The notes under the pieces were generated by a model. It was not told where the DNA came from and did no database searches. It saw nothing but the letters and a program-made list of their open reading frames with translations. From contig CAZDOS010000005.1 of the NCBI GenBank assembly GCA_964507095.1, positions 1 through 58,824 on the forward strand: a DNA stretch of 58,824 nucleotides, given 5' to 3'. The DNA is from RGIG3102 sp964507095 (GTDB taxonomy: Bacteria > Bacillota > Clostridia > Oscillospirales > Ruminococcaceae). This document shows positions 17,688 to 25,835 of this stretch, piece by piece. The translations under genes and the position numbers were made by a program. Numbering within the stretch: position 1 is the stretch's first letter; each line of letters opens with the position of its first letter.

Positions 17688-18656
17688 ATGCTGAAGGATC
17701 ATTACAGGATAGGGATAGTCAAATACATGGATCATGCATCCCTTAACCGCATTGAAAAGGGCATCAGGGAAGGACTTGACGAGCTCGGTGCAAAGCACGG
17801 AGTAAAAATGGATTACGAAGGACTTGTGTTCGACGGCAAGGCTGATACTGAACTCATGAAGGAAATAGGCGCAAGATTGGCAAAGGAAAAGGTGGATCTG
17901 GTAGTCAGCATTGCGACACCTCCGACGGTAGCCATGAAGAAAGTGCTGGAGGAAAACCGAGTAAAAATGCTTTTCAGGGCGGTCTCAGACCCGATCAGTT
18001 CAAAGGTGGTGGACTCGTTTGAGAGGCCTGGCGAGTATATAACGGGAACTTCGGATCTGCTGGACGGCAGAGAACTGTGCGATGTGATGCTCAAGTTGAT
18101 GCCGGATATCAGGAAAGCCGGCTTGCTCTACAACCGCTCGGAATTCTCATCTATGATGCCTATCAAGGACGCAAAGGAGTATCTAACGGAGAAGGGAATC
18201 GAATATGTCGAGGAAACGCCCGCATCCGGAAATGAGGTGGCGGATGCCGCCAGAAGACTGATCGAAAAGGGTGTACAGGCTGTTATCACTCCTACTGACA
18301 ACACCATTATGGGAGAAGAATTGGAAATATCGCCGATATTCACACGGGCAGGAGTGCCTCAGTTTACCGGTTCGCATGCTTTCACGATAAACGGCGCTTT
18401 CATGGGACTCGGAAGCTCGTACAGAGACAGCGATGTCAGGTTCATCTCTCTGGCGGAGGATCTCCTTATAAAGGAAAAGAGCACAATGGACATGCCTGTC
18501 GTAAAGGATAAGCATTCCTTTGCGGCTATAAATAACCAGGTATGTGAAAGTCTCGGATATGATAAAGAGGGCATCAAGGAAAGGATATCGGAATTGGGTA
18601 AGCTCACTCTGTTCCTTGATACGAATGAAGAGTTCGACGAGAACAGCGACTATTGA
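17688..18656 (+). CDS. ABC substrate-binding-like protein without signal peptide
   Basis: The 322 residues resemble the TrpX/YtlA-type ABC_sub_bind family (PF04392) that binds aromatic amino acids or similar ligands: an opening IGIVKYMDHASLNRIEKG, the V-S-I-A-T-P-P-T block near 74-82, V-S-D-P near 101-104 and a closing V-I-T-P-T-D-N stretch near 206. These proteins are normally exported lipoproteins. Here the ATG follows AAAGGAG by 7 bases, the protein begins MLKDHYRIG, and no hydrophobic signal or lipobox exists, so the product should stay in the cytosol. No permease or ATPase of its own is next to it. It may be a cytosolic sensor or binding protein; that is inference. Confidence 0.7.
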   Translation: MLKDHYRIGIVKYMDHASLNRIEKGIREGLDELGAKHGVKMDYEGLVFDGKADTELMKEIGARLAKEKVDLVVSIATPPTVAMKKVLEENRVKMLFRAVSDPISSKVVDSFERPGEYITGTSDLLDGRELCDVMLKLMPDIRKAGLLYNRSEFSSMMPIKDAKEYLTEKGIEYVEETPASGNEVADAARRLIEKGVQAVITPTDNTIMGEELEISPIFTRAGVPQFTGSHAFTINGAFMGLGSSYRDSDVRFISLAEDLLIKEKSTMDMPVVKDKHSFAAINNQVCESLGYDKEGIKERISELGKLTLFLDTNEEFDENSDY

Positions 18657-18674
18657 AACTGACATATGACAATG

Positions 18675-18700
18675 AAAGCAGGCCTCATGGCCTGCTTTTT
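18675..18700. terminator. Terminator between convergent genes
   Basis: A perfect 10-bp stem AAAGCAGGCC / GGCCTGCTTT with a TCAT loop is followed by T's on the plus strand. It lies between the plus-strand binding protein and the minus-strand small protein and may serve both. Confidence 0.8.
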
Positions 18701-18711
18701 CATGCTGACTG

Positions 18712-18915
18712 TTATTCGGCATCAGTTTTTTCCGTGTTTTCTGAAGCGACTTCCTGTTCTGCAGTTCCCTCGATCATATCTCTGCGTCTGCGTTTCTCTT
18801 CAAGATCCTTTATGGCCTGCCTGTTCTTTCTGATCCTCCGTATGAGAAACAGGAAAATGAAGACAGGTATGGCATTGATAAGTCCGTACCCAAGCTTATA
18901 GAAAGATTCCTGCAT
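18712..18915 (-). CDS. Small single-span membrane protein, unknown
   Basis: I do not recognise this 67-residue protein. It has a short lead, one hydrophobic segment (about 10-27, GYGLINAIPVFIFLFLI) and a long charged cytosolic-type tail rich in Arg, Lys and Glu that may form a coiled coil. An in-frame GTG at 18924 lies inside the ribosome site AGAGGTGA; ATG 18915 with a 5-6 base gap is the better start. It has its own promoter with near-consensus boxes and is convergent with the binding-protein gene, so the ORF is probably real. Confidence 0.7.
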   Translation of the reverse strand: MQESFYKLGYGLINAIPVFIFLFLIRRIRKNRQAIKDLEEKRRRRDMIEGTAEQEVASENTEKTDAE

Positions 18916-18938
18916 GACCGTCACCTCTTTTCATTAAG

Positions 18939-18966
18939 ATTGTAGCATAGAACATTTTATATGCAA
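18939..18966 (-). promoter_or_regulatory. Promoter for the small membrane protein
   Basis: On the minus strand TTGCAT (18966-18961), a 16-base spacer and TACAAT (18944-18939), preceded by TGC as an extended -10. Confidence 0.7.
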
Positions 18967-19087
18967 TATCTTTTGTAATAAAATTGTTACTATTGATTTT
19001 GTGCAAAATGCCATTTTATGTCTCTTGAAATTGTATGATTTGACTCATTATTGGGCGTGTCGCACAAGGATCAGACAATGCCGATTG

Positions 19088-19116
19088 TTGCAAACTAAAA
19101 AACCATGAGATATAAT
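19088..19116 (+). promoter_or_regulatory. Promoter for the BMP lipoprotein gene
   Basis: TTGCAA at 19088-19093, a 17-base spacer and TATAAT at 19111-19116. A short inverted repeat ACAAT-GCCG-ATTGT (19075-19088) touches the -35 box. A GGGGG-ACCAA-CCCCC hairpin (19131-19145) lies in the predicted leader. Confidence 0.8.
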
Positions 19117-19186
19117 TTACTTGTTTTTAAGGGGGACCAACCCCCATAATGTGAATTTCACATATACTTTTAGGAGGAAATTTCTA

Positions 19187-20284
19187 ATGAAAAAGTTACT
19201 TGCATTAGTCCTTGCTGGTGCAATGGCTATCTCAATGGTAGCTTGCTCAAGCAAGACTGAGCCAGCTCCGGCACCTGCAGGAGATGATGAGCCACTCAGA
19301 GTTCTGCTTATTGCTACAGCTCTTGGTGACAAGTCCTTCAACGACTCCGCAGACGCTGGTCTGAAGAGAGCTGAAGCAGATTTCGGCATCGAGTACACAA
19401 TTATCGAGTACGGCAACGACAACTCAAAGGTTGAGCCTACACTTCAGGAAGCAGCAGAAGACGGTTATGACATCATCACATGTAATGACCTCGGATTCGG
19501 TATGGCTTCAACATGGCTCAATGAGCATGCTGCTGAGTATCCGGACACACTGTTCGTTCTCTATGATGTTCCTACAGAGACAGTTACAGCTGACAACGTT
19601 CTTCTTATGGCTTACACAGCAAACGAGGCTGACTTCCTCGCTGGCGCTCTTGCAGCTATGAAGAGTGAGTCTGGCGTTATCGGTTTCGTAGGCGGCCAGG
19701 AAACACCTGTTATCTGGGACTTCCTTGTTGGTTACATCGAAGGCGCTAAGTATGTAAATCCTGACATCAAGGTCGCTGTATCTTATGTTGGCGGTTACAC
19801 AGATCCTGCAAAGGGCAAGGAGCTCGGAAATGCTGCTATCGACCTCGGTGCAGACGTTCTCCACGGTGTTGCTGGTTCATCCGGCAACGGTACTCTTGAG
19901 GCCGCTAAGGATGCTGGCAAGCTCGGTATCGGTGTTGATTCCGACCAGTATGCTGTATTTAAGGATCAGCAGCCTGAGCTCGCAGCTTCAATCATCACTT
20001 CTTCACTGAAGGAAGTTGGTAACTCACTGTACACAGTTATCAAGGAGAAGCTCGACGGCACATTCGCTATCGAAGGCGAGAGAAGATGGTTCGGTATGGA
20101 CGGTAACTATGTCGGTCTTGCTGAGAATGAGAACTACCTTGCTCTGACAACAGAGGAAGAGAGAGCAGCTATTGACGACATCAAGGCTAAGATGGCTTCT
20201 GGTGAGATCAAGGTTGACACAGCTTACGGCATGGAGACAGCTACACTGAATGATCTGGTTGCTTCAGTAGCACCTGCACAGTAA
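19187..20284 (+). CDS. BMP-family (PnrA/Med) nucleoside-binding lipoprotein
   Basis: This is the substrate-binding lipoprotein of a nucleoside-type ABC importer. The 365-residue product has a lipoprotein signal peptide ending in MVAC with the lipidated cysteine at residue 20, then a Thr/Pro/Ala linker and a BMP (PF02608) domain with the typical D-K-S-F-N-D, A-N-E-A-D-F-L-A-G and G-V-D-S-D-Q blocks. ATG 19187 is 9 bases after TAGGAGG. Its codon choice (ACA, GCT, GTT) differs from most neighbours and suggests high expression. It has its own promoter and terminator, and the ATPase and permease genes follow. Purine nucleosides are the likely ligands by family, not shown by sequence. Confidence 0.93.
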   Translation: MKKLLALVLAGAMAISMVACSSKTEPAPAPAGDDEPLRVLLIATALGDKSFNDSADAGLKRAEADFGIEYTIIEYGNDNSKVEPTLQEAAEDGYDIITCNDLGFGMASTWLNEHAAEYPDTLFVLYDVPTETVTADNVLLMAYTANEADFLAGALAAMKSESGVIGFVGGQETPVIWDFLVGYIEGAKYVNPDIKVAVSYVGGYTDPAKGKELGNAAIDLGADVLHGVAGSSGNGTLEAAKDAGKLGIGVDSDQYAVFKDQQPELAASIITSSLKEVGNSLYTVIKEKLDGTFAIEGERRWFGMDGNYVGLAENENYLALTTEEERAAIDDIKAKMASGEIKVDTAYGMETATLNDLVASVAPAQ

Positions 20285-20327
20285 TAGTGCAACTGACTTT
20301 GCTAATCAAATAGCTTAGAAATCTTCG

Positions 20328-20367
20328 GAAGACGGTCATTTGACCGTCTTCTTTTTTGTTTTTTTAG
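20328..20367 (+). terminator. Terminator after the BMP gene
   Basis: GAAGACGGTC / GACCGTCTTC form a perfect 10-bp stem with an ATTT loop, followed by two T-runs. It should end most transcripts before the ATPase gene and so give extra binding protein. Confidence 0.9.
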
Positions 20368-20455
20368 TAGCTTATCATATGAAAATGATGTTAAGCCAGG
20401 GCACAAAACGGTGTCAAACTGCCCTTTCAAAGATTTCCGATTTCTTAAATATATG

Positions 20456-20484
20456 TTTACTTTTATATGTGTTTTTAGTAAAAT
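20456..20484 (+). promoter_or_regulatory. Second promoter, for the ATPase-permease genes
   Basis: TTTACT at 20456-20461, a 17-base spacer and TAAAAT at 20479-20484, 38 bases before the ATPase start. Confidence 0.6.
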
Positions 20485-20522
20485 ATCTATGTATATTTTT
20501 AAATAATAGTGAGGTGAGGTAA

Positions 20523-22076
20523 ATGCCAGAAGAGATTTTGCTTATGGATAGGATAACCAAGGTCTATCCCAATGGCTTTGTTGCCAACAAGGATGTTACC
20601 TTTTCTATCAACAAAGGCGAAATTCATGCACTCGTAGGTGAAAACGGTGCCGGCAAGACAACTTTGATGAAGATCCTCTTCGGTATCGAACAGCCTGAAG
20701 AAGGCCGTATCGTTATCAAAGGCAAAGAAGTAAAGATCAACAATCCTCTCGAAGCTATCGCCAATGGCGTAGGCATGGTTCACCAGCACTTCATGCTCGT
20801 TCCGTCGCTGACGGTCGCGGAGAATGTCGTGCTCGGAATGGAGCCGAAGAAGAACGGATTGTTTGATTTTGAAGCTGCCGTCAAACTGACGCAGGAAGCG
20901 ATCGATAAGTACAACCTTAAGGTCAACCCAAGGGCCAAGGTCGAAGATCTGCCGGTCGGCTTCAAGCAGAAGGTCGAGATACTCAAAGCACTTGTCCGTG
21001 GTGCGGACATCCTTATTTTGGATGAGCCGACAGCTGTTCTGACACCGCAGGAGACCGCTGAACTCTTTGTTGAGCTCAAGCATCTGCGTGACCAGGGACA
21101 TACGATCGTTTTCATCAGCCATAAGCTTAATGAAGTTAAGGAACTCTGTGACCGTCTTACAGTCCTAAGACTTGGAAAGAGCGTCGGTAAGGCTATAGTT
21201 GCCGATGTCACTGAGCAGGATATCTCCAGAATGATGGTCGGACGTGACGTCGTTCTGAAGGTCGAAAAGACACCTGCAAAGCCTGAGAACACGGTCCTTA
21301 AGGTATCCGGACTAGACATCGTTTCAGACTCAGGCAAGAAGATCGTTGACAACATCAGCTTTTCAGTCCGCAAGGGCGAGATACTGGGAGTTGCCGGCGT
21401 TGAAGGAAACGGACAGAGCCAGATCTCTGAGGCTATCACAGGACTTCTCGGATATCAGGCAGGAACCATCACCGTTAACGGAACAGACATAAAAGGAAAG
21501 AAGATCCGTGAGATCAGAGAGCTCGGCGTATCTCATGTTTCGGAAGACAGAATGACCTATGGCGTTGCTTCCAACAGCGGTGTTAAGGACAATGTCATTT
21601 CAGACAGATACTACAAGAAGGAGTTCAACAAGGGACTTCTGATGGATCAGAAGAAGATCAATGAACTGTCAGACAATCTCATCAAGGAATTCCTTATCAA
21701 GTGCGATGACAGAGACCAGGCAGTCAGGATGCTGTCGGGCGGTAACATGCAGAAGGTCGTCGTTGCACGTGAGTTCTCAAGCAATCCTCATCTTGTCGTT
21801 GCTAACCAGCCGACACGTGGTATAGACGTCGGTGCAACCGAGTTTATCCGTAAGAGGCTCGTAACTCTTCGTGACGAAGGCGCTGCTGTTCTGCTCATTT
21901 CAGCTGACCTTAACGAGGTCCTGGAGCTTTCTGACAGCCTTATCGTTATGAACGAAGGAAAGATCGCAGCATATATCGAGGATGCTTCCAAGATCACAGA
22001 TATGGAGCTTGGTGAGTACATGCTCGGCGTTAAGAAACAGACACCGGAAGAGATAGCGAGGGTAGCATATGACTAG
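20523..22076 (+). CDS. Nucleoside ABC importer, duplicated ATPase (NupO/YufO-like)
   Basis: The 517-residue protein carries two ABC ATPase domains and would energise nucleoside uptake with the two permeases that follow. The first domain (about 5-240) has a full Walker A GENGAGKTT, Walker B ILILDEPTA and a degenerate signature LPVGFKQ. The second (about 255-500) has the degenerate Walker A GVEGNGQSQ and an intact signature LSGGNMQKV. This asymmetry is typical of the sugar/nucleoside (CUT2, YufO) class. Arg is often encoded by CGT, unlike most genes here. Its stop overlaps the first permease by 8 bases. Confidence 0.94.
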   Translation: MPEEILLMDRITKVYPNGFVANKDVTFSINKGEIHALVGENGAGKTTLMKILFGIEQPEEGRIVIKGKEVKINNPLEAIANGVGMVHQHFMLVPSLTVAENVVLGMEPKKNGLFDFEAAVKLTQEAIDKYNLKVNPRAKVEDLPVGFKQKVEILKALVRGADILILDEPTAVLTPQETAELFVELKHLRDQGHTIVFISHKLNEVKELCDRLTVLRLGKSVGKAIVADVTEQDISRMMVGRDVVLKVEKTPAKPENTVLKVSGLDIVSDSGKKIVDNISFSVRKGEILGVAGVEGNGQSQISEAITGLLGYQAGTITVNGTDIKGKKIREIRELGVSHVSEDRMTYGVASNSGVKDNVISDRYYKKEFNKGLLMDQKKINELSDNLIKEFLIKCDDRDQAVRMLSGGNMQKVVVAREFSSNPHLVVANQPTRGIDVGATEFIRKRLVTLRDEGAAVLLISADLNEVLELSDSLIVMNEGKIAAYIEDASKITDMELGEYMLGVKKQTPEEIARVAYD

Positions 22077-23157
22077 TAAACAAATTGAAAAACGTTTTGA
22101 CATGTTCAAGACGTTTGTGGCAATCATGATAGCCCTTGGCTTTGCGCTGCTGGTCATTGCATTCGTCAGCAAGGAGCCACTTGAGGCAATCAAATACTTC
22201 ATTACGGGCCCTCTGGGAAAGAAGTCCCGTATAGGTAACATTTTTGAGATGATGACGCCTATACTGTTTACCGGTACGGCTATCTGTATCATGTATCAGG
22301 CGAATCAGTTCAATATGATCGGTGAGGGTGCATTCCTCATCGCGGCTAACCTCACCACATGGTTCGCGACTACTCATACTACCTGGGCAGGACTTCCTCT
22401 CAAGTTTGTATGTCTCATGACAGGTATCGCCGTTGGCGTATGTGCGGCATTCATACCTGCAGTGCTGAAGGTCAGATTCAAGGCGAACGAAGTCGTTTCA
22501 TCCATCATGATGAACTACATCCTCCTGAAACTGTCCGACTACCTGCTCCTGTATGTCCTTAAGGATGTTGAGTCCGGACAGCAGGCATCATATCCGCTTC
22601 CTGCACGGTCCAAGCTTCCGAAGATCTGGCCGGGCACGCGTGTGCACCTTGGCTTCGTCATCGGCCTTCTGGTCTGTGTACTGATGTACTTCTTCATCTA
22701 CAGGACCAAATGGGGCTATGCCATCAGAATGGTAGGCGCTAACCGGAACTTCGCGAAGTATTCGGGAATCTCCGTTGTAGCGGTTGCCATGGCAACACAG
22801 CTCATAGGCGGCGGTATTGCCGGACTCGGCGGATCATGTGAGATCCTCGGTATGTACAACAAGTTCATATGGTTCGGTACACAGCCTGGTTACGGATTTG
22901 ACGGAATTCTTGTAGGCGTTCTTGCAAAGAACAATCCTCTGTATGTTCCGCTTTCAGCTCTGTTCCTCGCATATATGCGTGTGGGCGCTGATGTAATGAA
23001 CAGACTGTCAGATGTTCCGATAGAGTTCGTTGATGTTGTTCAGGGACTCATCATCATGCTGGTCGCAGCTGAGATGTTCCTTTCAAAGACAAAGCATAAG
23101 CTCATCGTCAACAATGCTAAGAAACAGCTTGAGAGTAAAGAAGGAGGTGCCCAGTAA
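22069..23157 (+). CDS. Nucleoside ABC importer permease 1 (NupP/YufP-like)
   Basis: This 362-residue membrane protein is a BPD_transp_2 permease with about eight to ten hydrophobic segments. Family marks include A-N-Q-F-N-M-I-G-E-G-A near 80-90 and the G-x-G-Y-G-F-D-G-I-L-V-G-V-L-A block near 275-289. It starts 8 bases inside the ATPase gene and ends with a one-base overlap (TAATG) with the second permease, so all three subunits are made from one coupled message. Confidence 0.93.
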   Translation: MTSKQIEKRFDMFKTFVAIMIALGFALLVIAFVSKEPLEAIKYFITGPLGKKSRIGNIFEMMTPILFTGTAICIMYQANQFNMIGEGAFLIAANLTTWFATTHTTWAGLPLKFVCLMTGIAVGVCAAFIPAVLKVRFKANEVVSSIMMNYILLKLSDYLLLYVLKDVESGQQASYPLPARSKLPKIWPGTRVHLGFVIGLLVCVLMYFFIYRTKWGYAIRMVGANRNFAKYSGISVVAVAMATQLIGGGIAGLGGSCEILGMYNKFIWFGTQPGYGFDGILVGVLAKNNPLYVPLSALFLAYMRVGADVMNRLSDVPIEFVDVVQGLIIMLVAAEMFLSKTKHKLIVNNAKKQLESKEGGAQ

Positions 23158-24170
23158 TGTTAAAACAGGTAGGAAGCTTATTGTTCAACACCTCATTCCT
23201 GTTCTCGATACTGAGAGTTACCGCTCCGATTCTGTTTGCGGCTCTCGGCGGACTTATGGCCAAACGAGCAGGTATTTTGAACATCGCTCTCGAATCAATG
23301 ATGCTTTCCGCAGCTCTTACAGGTGTTGTGGTATCAGCTAAAGTAAAGCTCGCTGTCCTCGGCGGTCTGCGTCCGGTAGATCCGGGATATGCGGAAGTCA
23401 TCGGCAAGGCAAATATGTGGGGCACCATATTGGGCTTCTTAGCAGCTGCTATCGTAGCAACGCTCCTCGGATTGTTCCTTGGACTGATGGGCATCCAGCT
23501 GAAGGCGAACGTTTACCTCGCGGGTCTTGCCATGAACACAATGGCGACAGGCGGAACGGTATTCATCCTTTACCTCGCAGCAGGCGAGAAGGGCATTTCC
23601 TCATCACTGCCTTCAACAACGATGCCAACGATCGATATCCCGATCATCAAGAATATCCCTATCATAGGCGAGATATTCTCGGGACATAACATAATGGTTT
23701 ATCTTGCGTTCCTGTGCGTTCCGATCGTCTATGTCCTCATCATGAGAACAACGATGGGACTCAGGATCAGAGCTGTCGGCGAGAACCCTGACGCAGCTGA
23801 ATCCGTTGGCGTTAACGTCAAGAAGGTCCAGTTCCAGGCTCTTGCACTCTCCGGATTCTTTGCCGGACTCGGCGGAATCACGATGTCAATGGCATACCTG
23901 GCGTTCTTCAGCCGCGGTATGACAGCCGGACGAGGATTCATCTCCATGTCCGCCATGAACCTTGGAAATGCGACACCTGTCGGAACTGCTCTGGCTGCAC
24001 TGCTCTTCGGTATGTTCGATGCCATGGGCAACGTGCTACAGACACTGTCGTTCCCATCACAGTTCATCCAGATGATCCCTTATGCAGCCACACTGGTCGG
24101 TCTGGTAGTATTCGCTATTCAGACAGAGCGCAGGCTCAAGAAGATCAAGATGGAAGAGGAAAACCAGTAA
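23157..24170 (+). CDS. Nucleoside ABC importer permease 2 (NupQ/YufQ-like)
   Basis: The second BPD_transp_2 permease has 337 residues. The family's A-L-G-G-L-M-A-K-R-A-G-I-L-N-I-A-L-E motif is at about 24-41, followed by N-V-Y-L-A-G-L-A-M-N and G-R-G-F-I-S-M-S-A-M. It pairs with the preceding permease to form the membrane channel of the importer. A ribosome site AAGGAGGTG lies in the end of the upstream gene. A strong terminator follows. Confidence 0.93.
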   Translation: MLKQVGSLLFNTSFLFSILRVTAPILFAALGGLMAKRAGILNIALESMMLSAALTGVVVSAKVKLAVLGGLRPVDPGYAEVIGKANMWGTILGFLAAAIVATLLGLFLGLMGIQLKANVYLAGLAMNTMATGGTVFILYLAAGEKGISSSLPSTTMPTIDIPIIKNIPIIGEIFSGHNIMVYLAFLCVPIVYVLIMRTTMGLRIRAVGENPDAAESVGVNVKKVQFQALALSGFFAGLGGITMSMAYLAFFSRGMTAGRGFISMSAMNLGNATPVGTALAALLFGMFDAMGNVLQTLSFPSQFIQMIPYAATLVGLVVFAIQTERRLKKIKMEEENQ

Positions 24171-24185
24171 TAAACAAATTGATTT

Positions 24186-24218
24186 CAAGGCGGTTCACAT
24201 GAACCGCCTTGTTTGTTT
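24186..24218 (+). terminator. Terminator of the importer operon
   Basis: CAAGGCGGTTC / GAACCGCCTTG form a perfect 11-bp stem with an ACAT loop and a T-rich tail. Confidence 0.88.
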
Positions 24219-24247
24219 AATAATATAGGAAATGCAGGCATAGTTTT

Positions 24248-24277
24248 AAAGGCAGTTGCACGGTGCAACTGCCTTTT
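24248..24277. terminator. Terminator between convergent units
   Basis: A perfect 13-bp stem AAAGGCAGTTGCA / TGCAACTGCCTTT with a three-base loop lies just past the stop of the minus-strand pseudouridine synthase, with a short T-run on each strand. Confidence 0.8.
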
Positions 24278-24280
24278 GTC

Positions 24281-25207
24281 CTATTTGAATTCTCCGCTAT
24301 TGAATTTTTCCACGAACCATGGATCCTCGGTCACGAAGGATCTGTCTGAAAGATAGGAGTATCTTTCGTCATCGATGATCCCGAATGTAACTCTTCTGCA
24401 GCACAGACACTGATATTTCAGGTTGTATCTTCTGTTCAGTGAGTTGACTCCGTATCTGGAATCTCCCAGTATCGGCAGCCCTAGGAATGCCAGATGCGCC
24501 CTGATCTGGTGTGTCCTGCCCGTTATGAGCCCGACCTTTAGGAGAGAATAATCTCCTATGGTCCTTATGGTGCTGATCCTTGTCTCAATAGGCTTTGAAA
24601 GGGAAGAAGGGCTCTCGCTGACGGTCACATAGCCTCTCCGGCTGTTTTTTGTAAGGTGGGCCTTGTATACGCCCTGTCTTTCAGGACGCCCCCTGACCAG
24701 ACAGACATATTCCTTATCAAGGTCTCTGTTCCTGAACAGGTCCAGAGCGAATTCAGTGAACCGCTTGCTCTTGCCGCATATCACTATACCGCTTGTTCCC
24801 GTGTCCAGTCTGTGACAGAGGCTGGGGGATATCCCTGTCCCGTCATAGTGCTTTTTGATCCTGTTTATGAGAGTGTCATAGACTCTCCAGTCATCGTCCA
24901 CAACGGGTATGCCGCTGGGCTTGTTGACTACGAGGAGATCGTCATCCTCATAGATTATATCGATATCCGCCTTAGCGAAAGTGTACGCATTGCTTTCAGT
25001 GGGAACGCTCAGAAGCTCGTCAGTGAGATAAAGCGCGATAACATCACCCGACTCCAGGCTGGTGTCGAGCGGGACCTTCTTTCCGTTTACCTTGATCTTG
25101 TTTTCCCTCAGGTACTTGTTGAGCTTCCCGTATGTAAGAAGGGGAAACTCTCCGATCAGGTAGTCAGAAAGATGCTTTTCATATTTTTTGATGCGTATCT
25201 CTTTCAT
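24281..25207 (-). CDS. RluA/RluD-family RNA pseudouridine synthase
   Basis: The enzyme isomerises uridine to pseudouridine in rRNA or tRNA. The 308 residues begin with an S4 RNA-binding domain (about 10-70, with Y-G-K-L-N-K-Y-L-R-E-N-K-I-K-V-N-G-K) and continue with the RluA catalytic domain: VVNKPSGIPV near 93-102, HRLDTGTSG near 133-141 with the catalytic Asp, and GRTHQIRAHL near 231-240. The target position cannot be told from sequence. The gene is alone on the minus strand between two plus-strand units. The ribosome site is weak. Confidence 0.92.
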   Translation of the reverse strand: MKEIRIKKYEKHLSDYLIGEFPLLTYGKLNKYLRENKIKVNGKKVPLDTSLESGDVIALYLTDELLSVPTESNAYTFAKADIDIIYEDDDLLVVNKPSGIPVVDDDWRVYDTLINRIKKHYDGTGISPSLCHRLDTGTSGIVICGKSKRFTEFALDLFRNRDLDKEYVCLVRGRPERQGVYKAHLTKNSRRGYVTVSESPSSLSKPIETRISTIRTIGDYSLLKVGLITGRTHQIRAHLAFLGLPILGDSRYGVNSLNRRYNLKYQCLCCRRVTFGIIDDERYSYLSDRSFVTEDPWFVEKFNSGEFK

Positions 25208-25322
25208 TTTGACTCTGTTCAGAACAGTAAAGCAAAATTACTTTACATCATATTGTCTGCTGTTTTGTTAATGATAACATGATTTTACGGTACGTACAAC
25301 AGTTTTAAAAGCAGGGGATTAA

Positions 25323-25331
25323 TGGTAGAAT
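25323..25331 (+). promoter_or_regulatory. Probable promoter for the PPOX-fold gene
   Basis: TGGTAGAAT reads as an extended -10 box; TTTTAA lies at the -35 position with 17-base spacing. Confidence 0.4.
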
Positions 25332-25364
25332 GGAATAACAATAACGCACGCCGGAGGTAATACA

Positions 25365-25835
25365 ATGAGCGAGCAGTTCGAATCGGTTAAAAAGGAGTTC
25401 TTTTCGAGGCTGGGCGAGACCTGTTACATGGTGCTTGCCACGAGCGATAACGATTATCCCATGGCCAGCACAATGACGTGTCTGGTGTTTGATGACGCCA
25501 TATGGATGCAGACAGACAAGAAGTTCCCAAAATACACTCAGATGCTTCACAACCCCAGGGTCGCGCTCGTTAAGAATGCCACCCAGATAGAGGGAACGGC
25601 TGAATTCTGCGGGCATCCTGCAGACCGGGCAAACCGGAGATTTGCGGAGCTTCTCAAGAAGCATCACCCGGGCAGCTTTGAGATGTACGCAGGCGTTCCT
25701 ACAGAAGTAGTCATAAAGGTGACTCCGACCAAAGCGGTCGACTGGCTGTACGAAGCCGGTGATAACAGGATATATCACTATGACTTCGTAAAAGAGGAAG
25801 TAGAGATACAGTATTACGAGAACAGCAAGAAGTGA
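25365..25835 (+). CDS. Pyridoxamine 5'-phosphate oxidase-fold flavoprotein
   Basis: The 156-residue product has the split-barrel PPOX fold that usually binds FMN, F420 or heme. Visible marks are the first-strand block M-V-L-A-T-S-D-N-D-Y-P-M-A-S near 22-35, a V-F-D-D-A-I-W-M-Q-T-D-K strand pair, and N-P-R-V-A-L-V near 63-69. Members act as flavin reductases or in cofactor chemistry, but the reaction here is unknown. The start is 7 bases after GGAGGT, and the stop overlaps the SfsA start (GTGA), linking the two genes. Confidence 0.82.
   Translation: MSEQFESVKKEFFSRLGETCYMVLATSDNDYPMASTMTCLVFDDAIWMQTDKKFPKYTQMLHNPRVALVKNATQIEGTAEFCGHPADRANRRFAELLKKHHPGSFEMYAGVPTEVVIKVTPTKAVDWLYEAGDNRIYHYDFVKEEVEIQYYENSKK

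Noticed and set aside
19075..19088. Short inverted repeat ACAAT-GCCG-ATTGT at the BMP promoter
   Set aside because: Only five base pairs per arm; noted with the promoter but not claimed as an operator.
20340..20522. 60-codon hydrophobic frame between the BMP and ATPase genes
   Set aside because: It begins inside the terminator stem, runs through the second promoter and lacks a ribosome site; its hydrophobic look comes from T-rich DNA.
24656..25282. 208-codon plus-strand frame over the pseudouridine synthase
   Set aside because: Antisense to a gene with S4 and RluA motifs; the product has no recognisable features.
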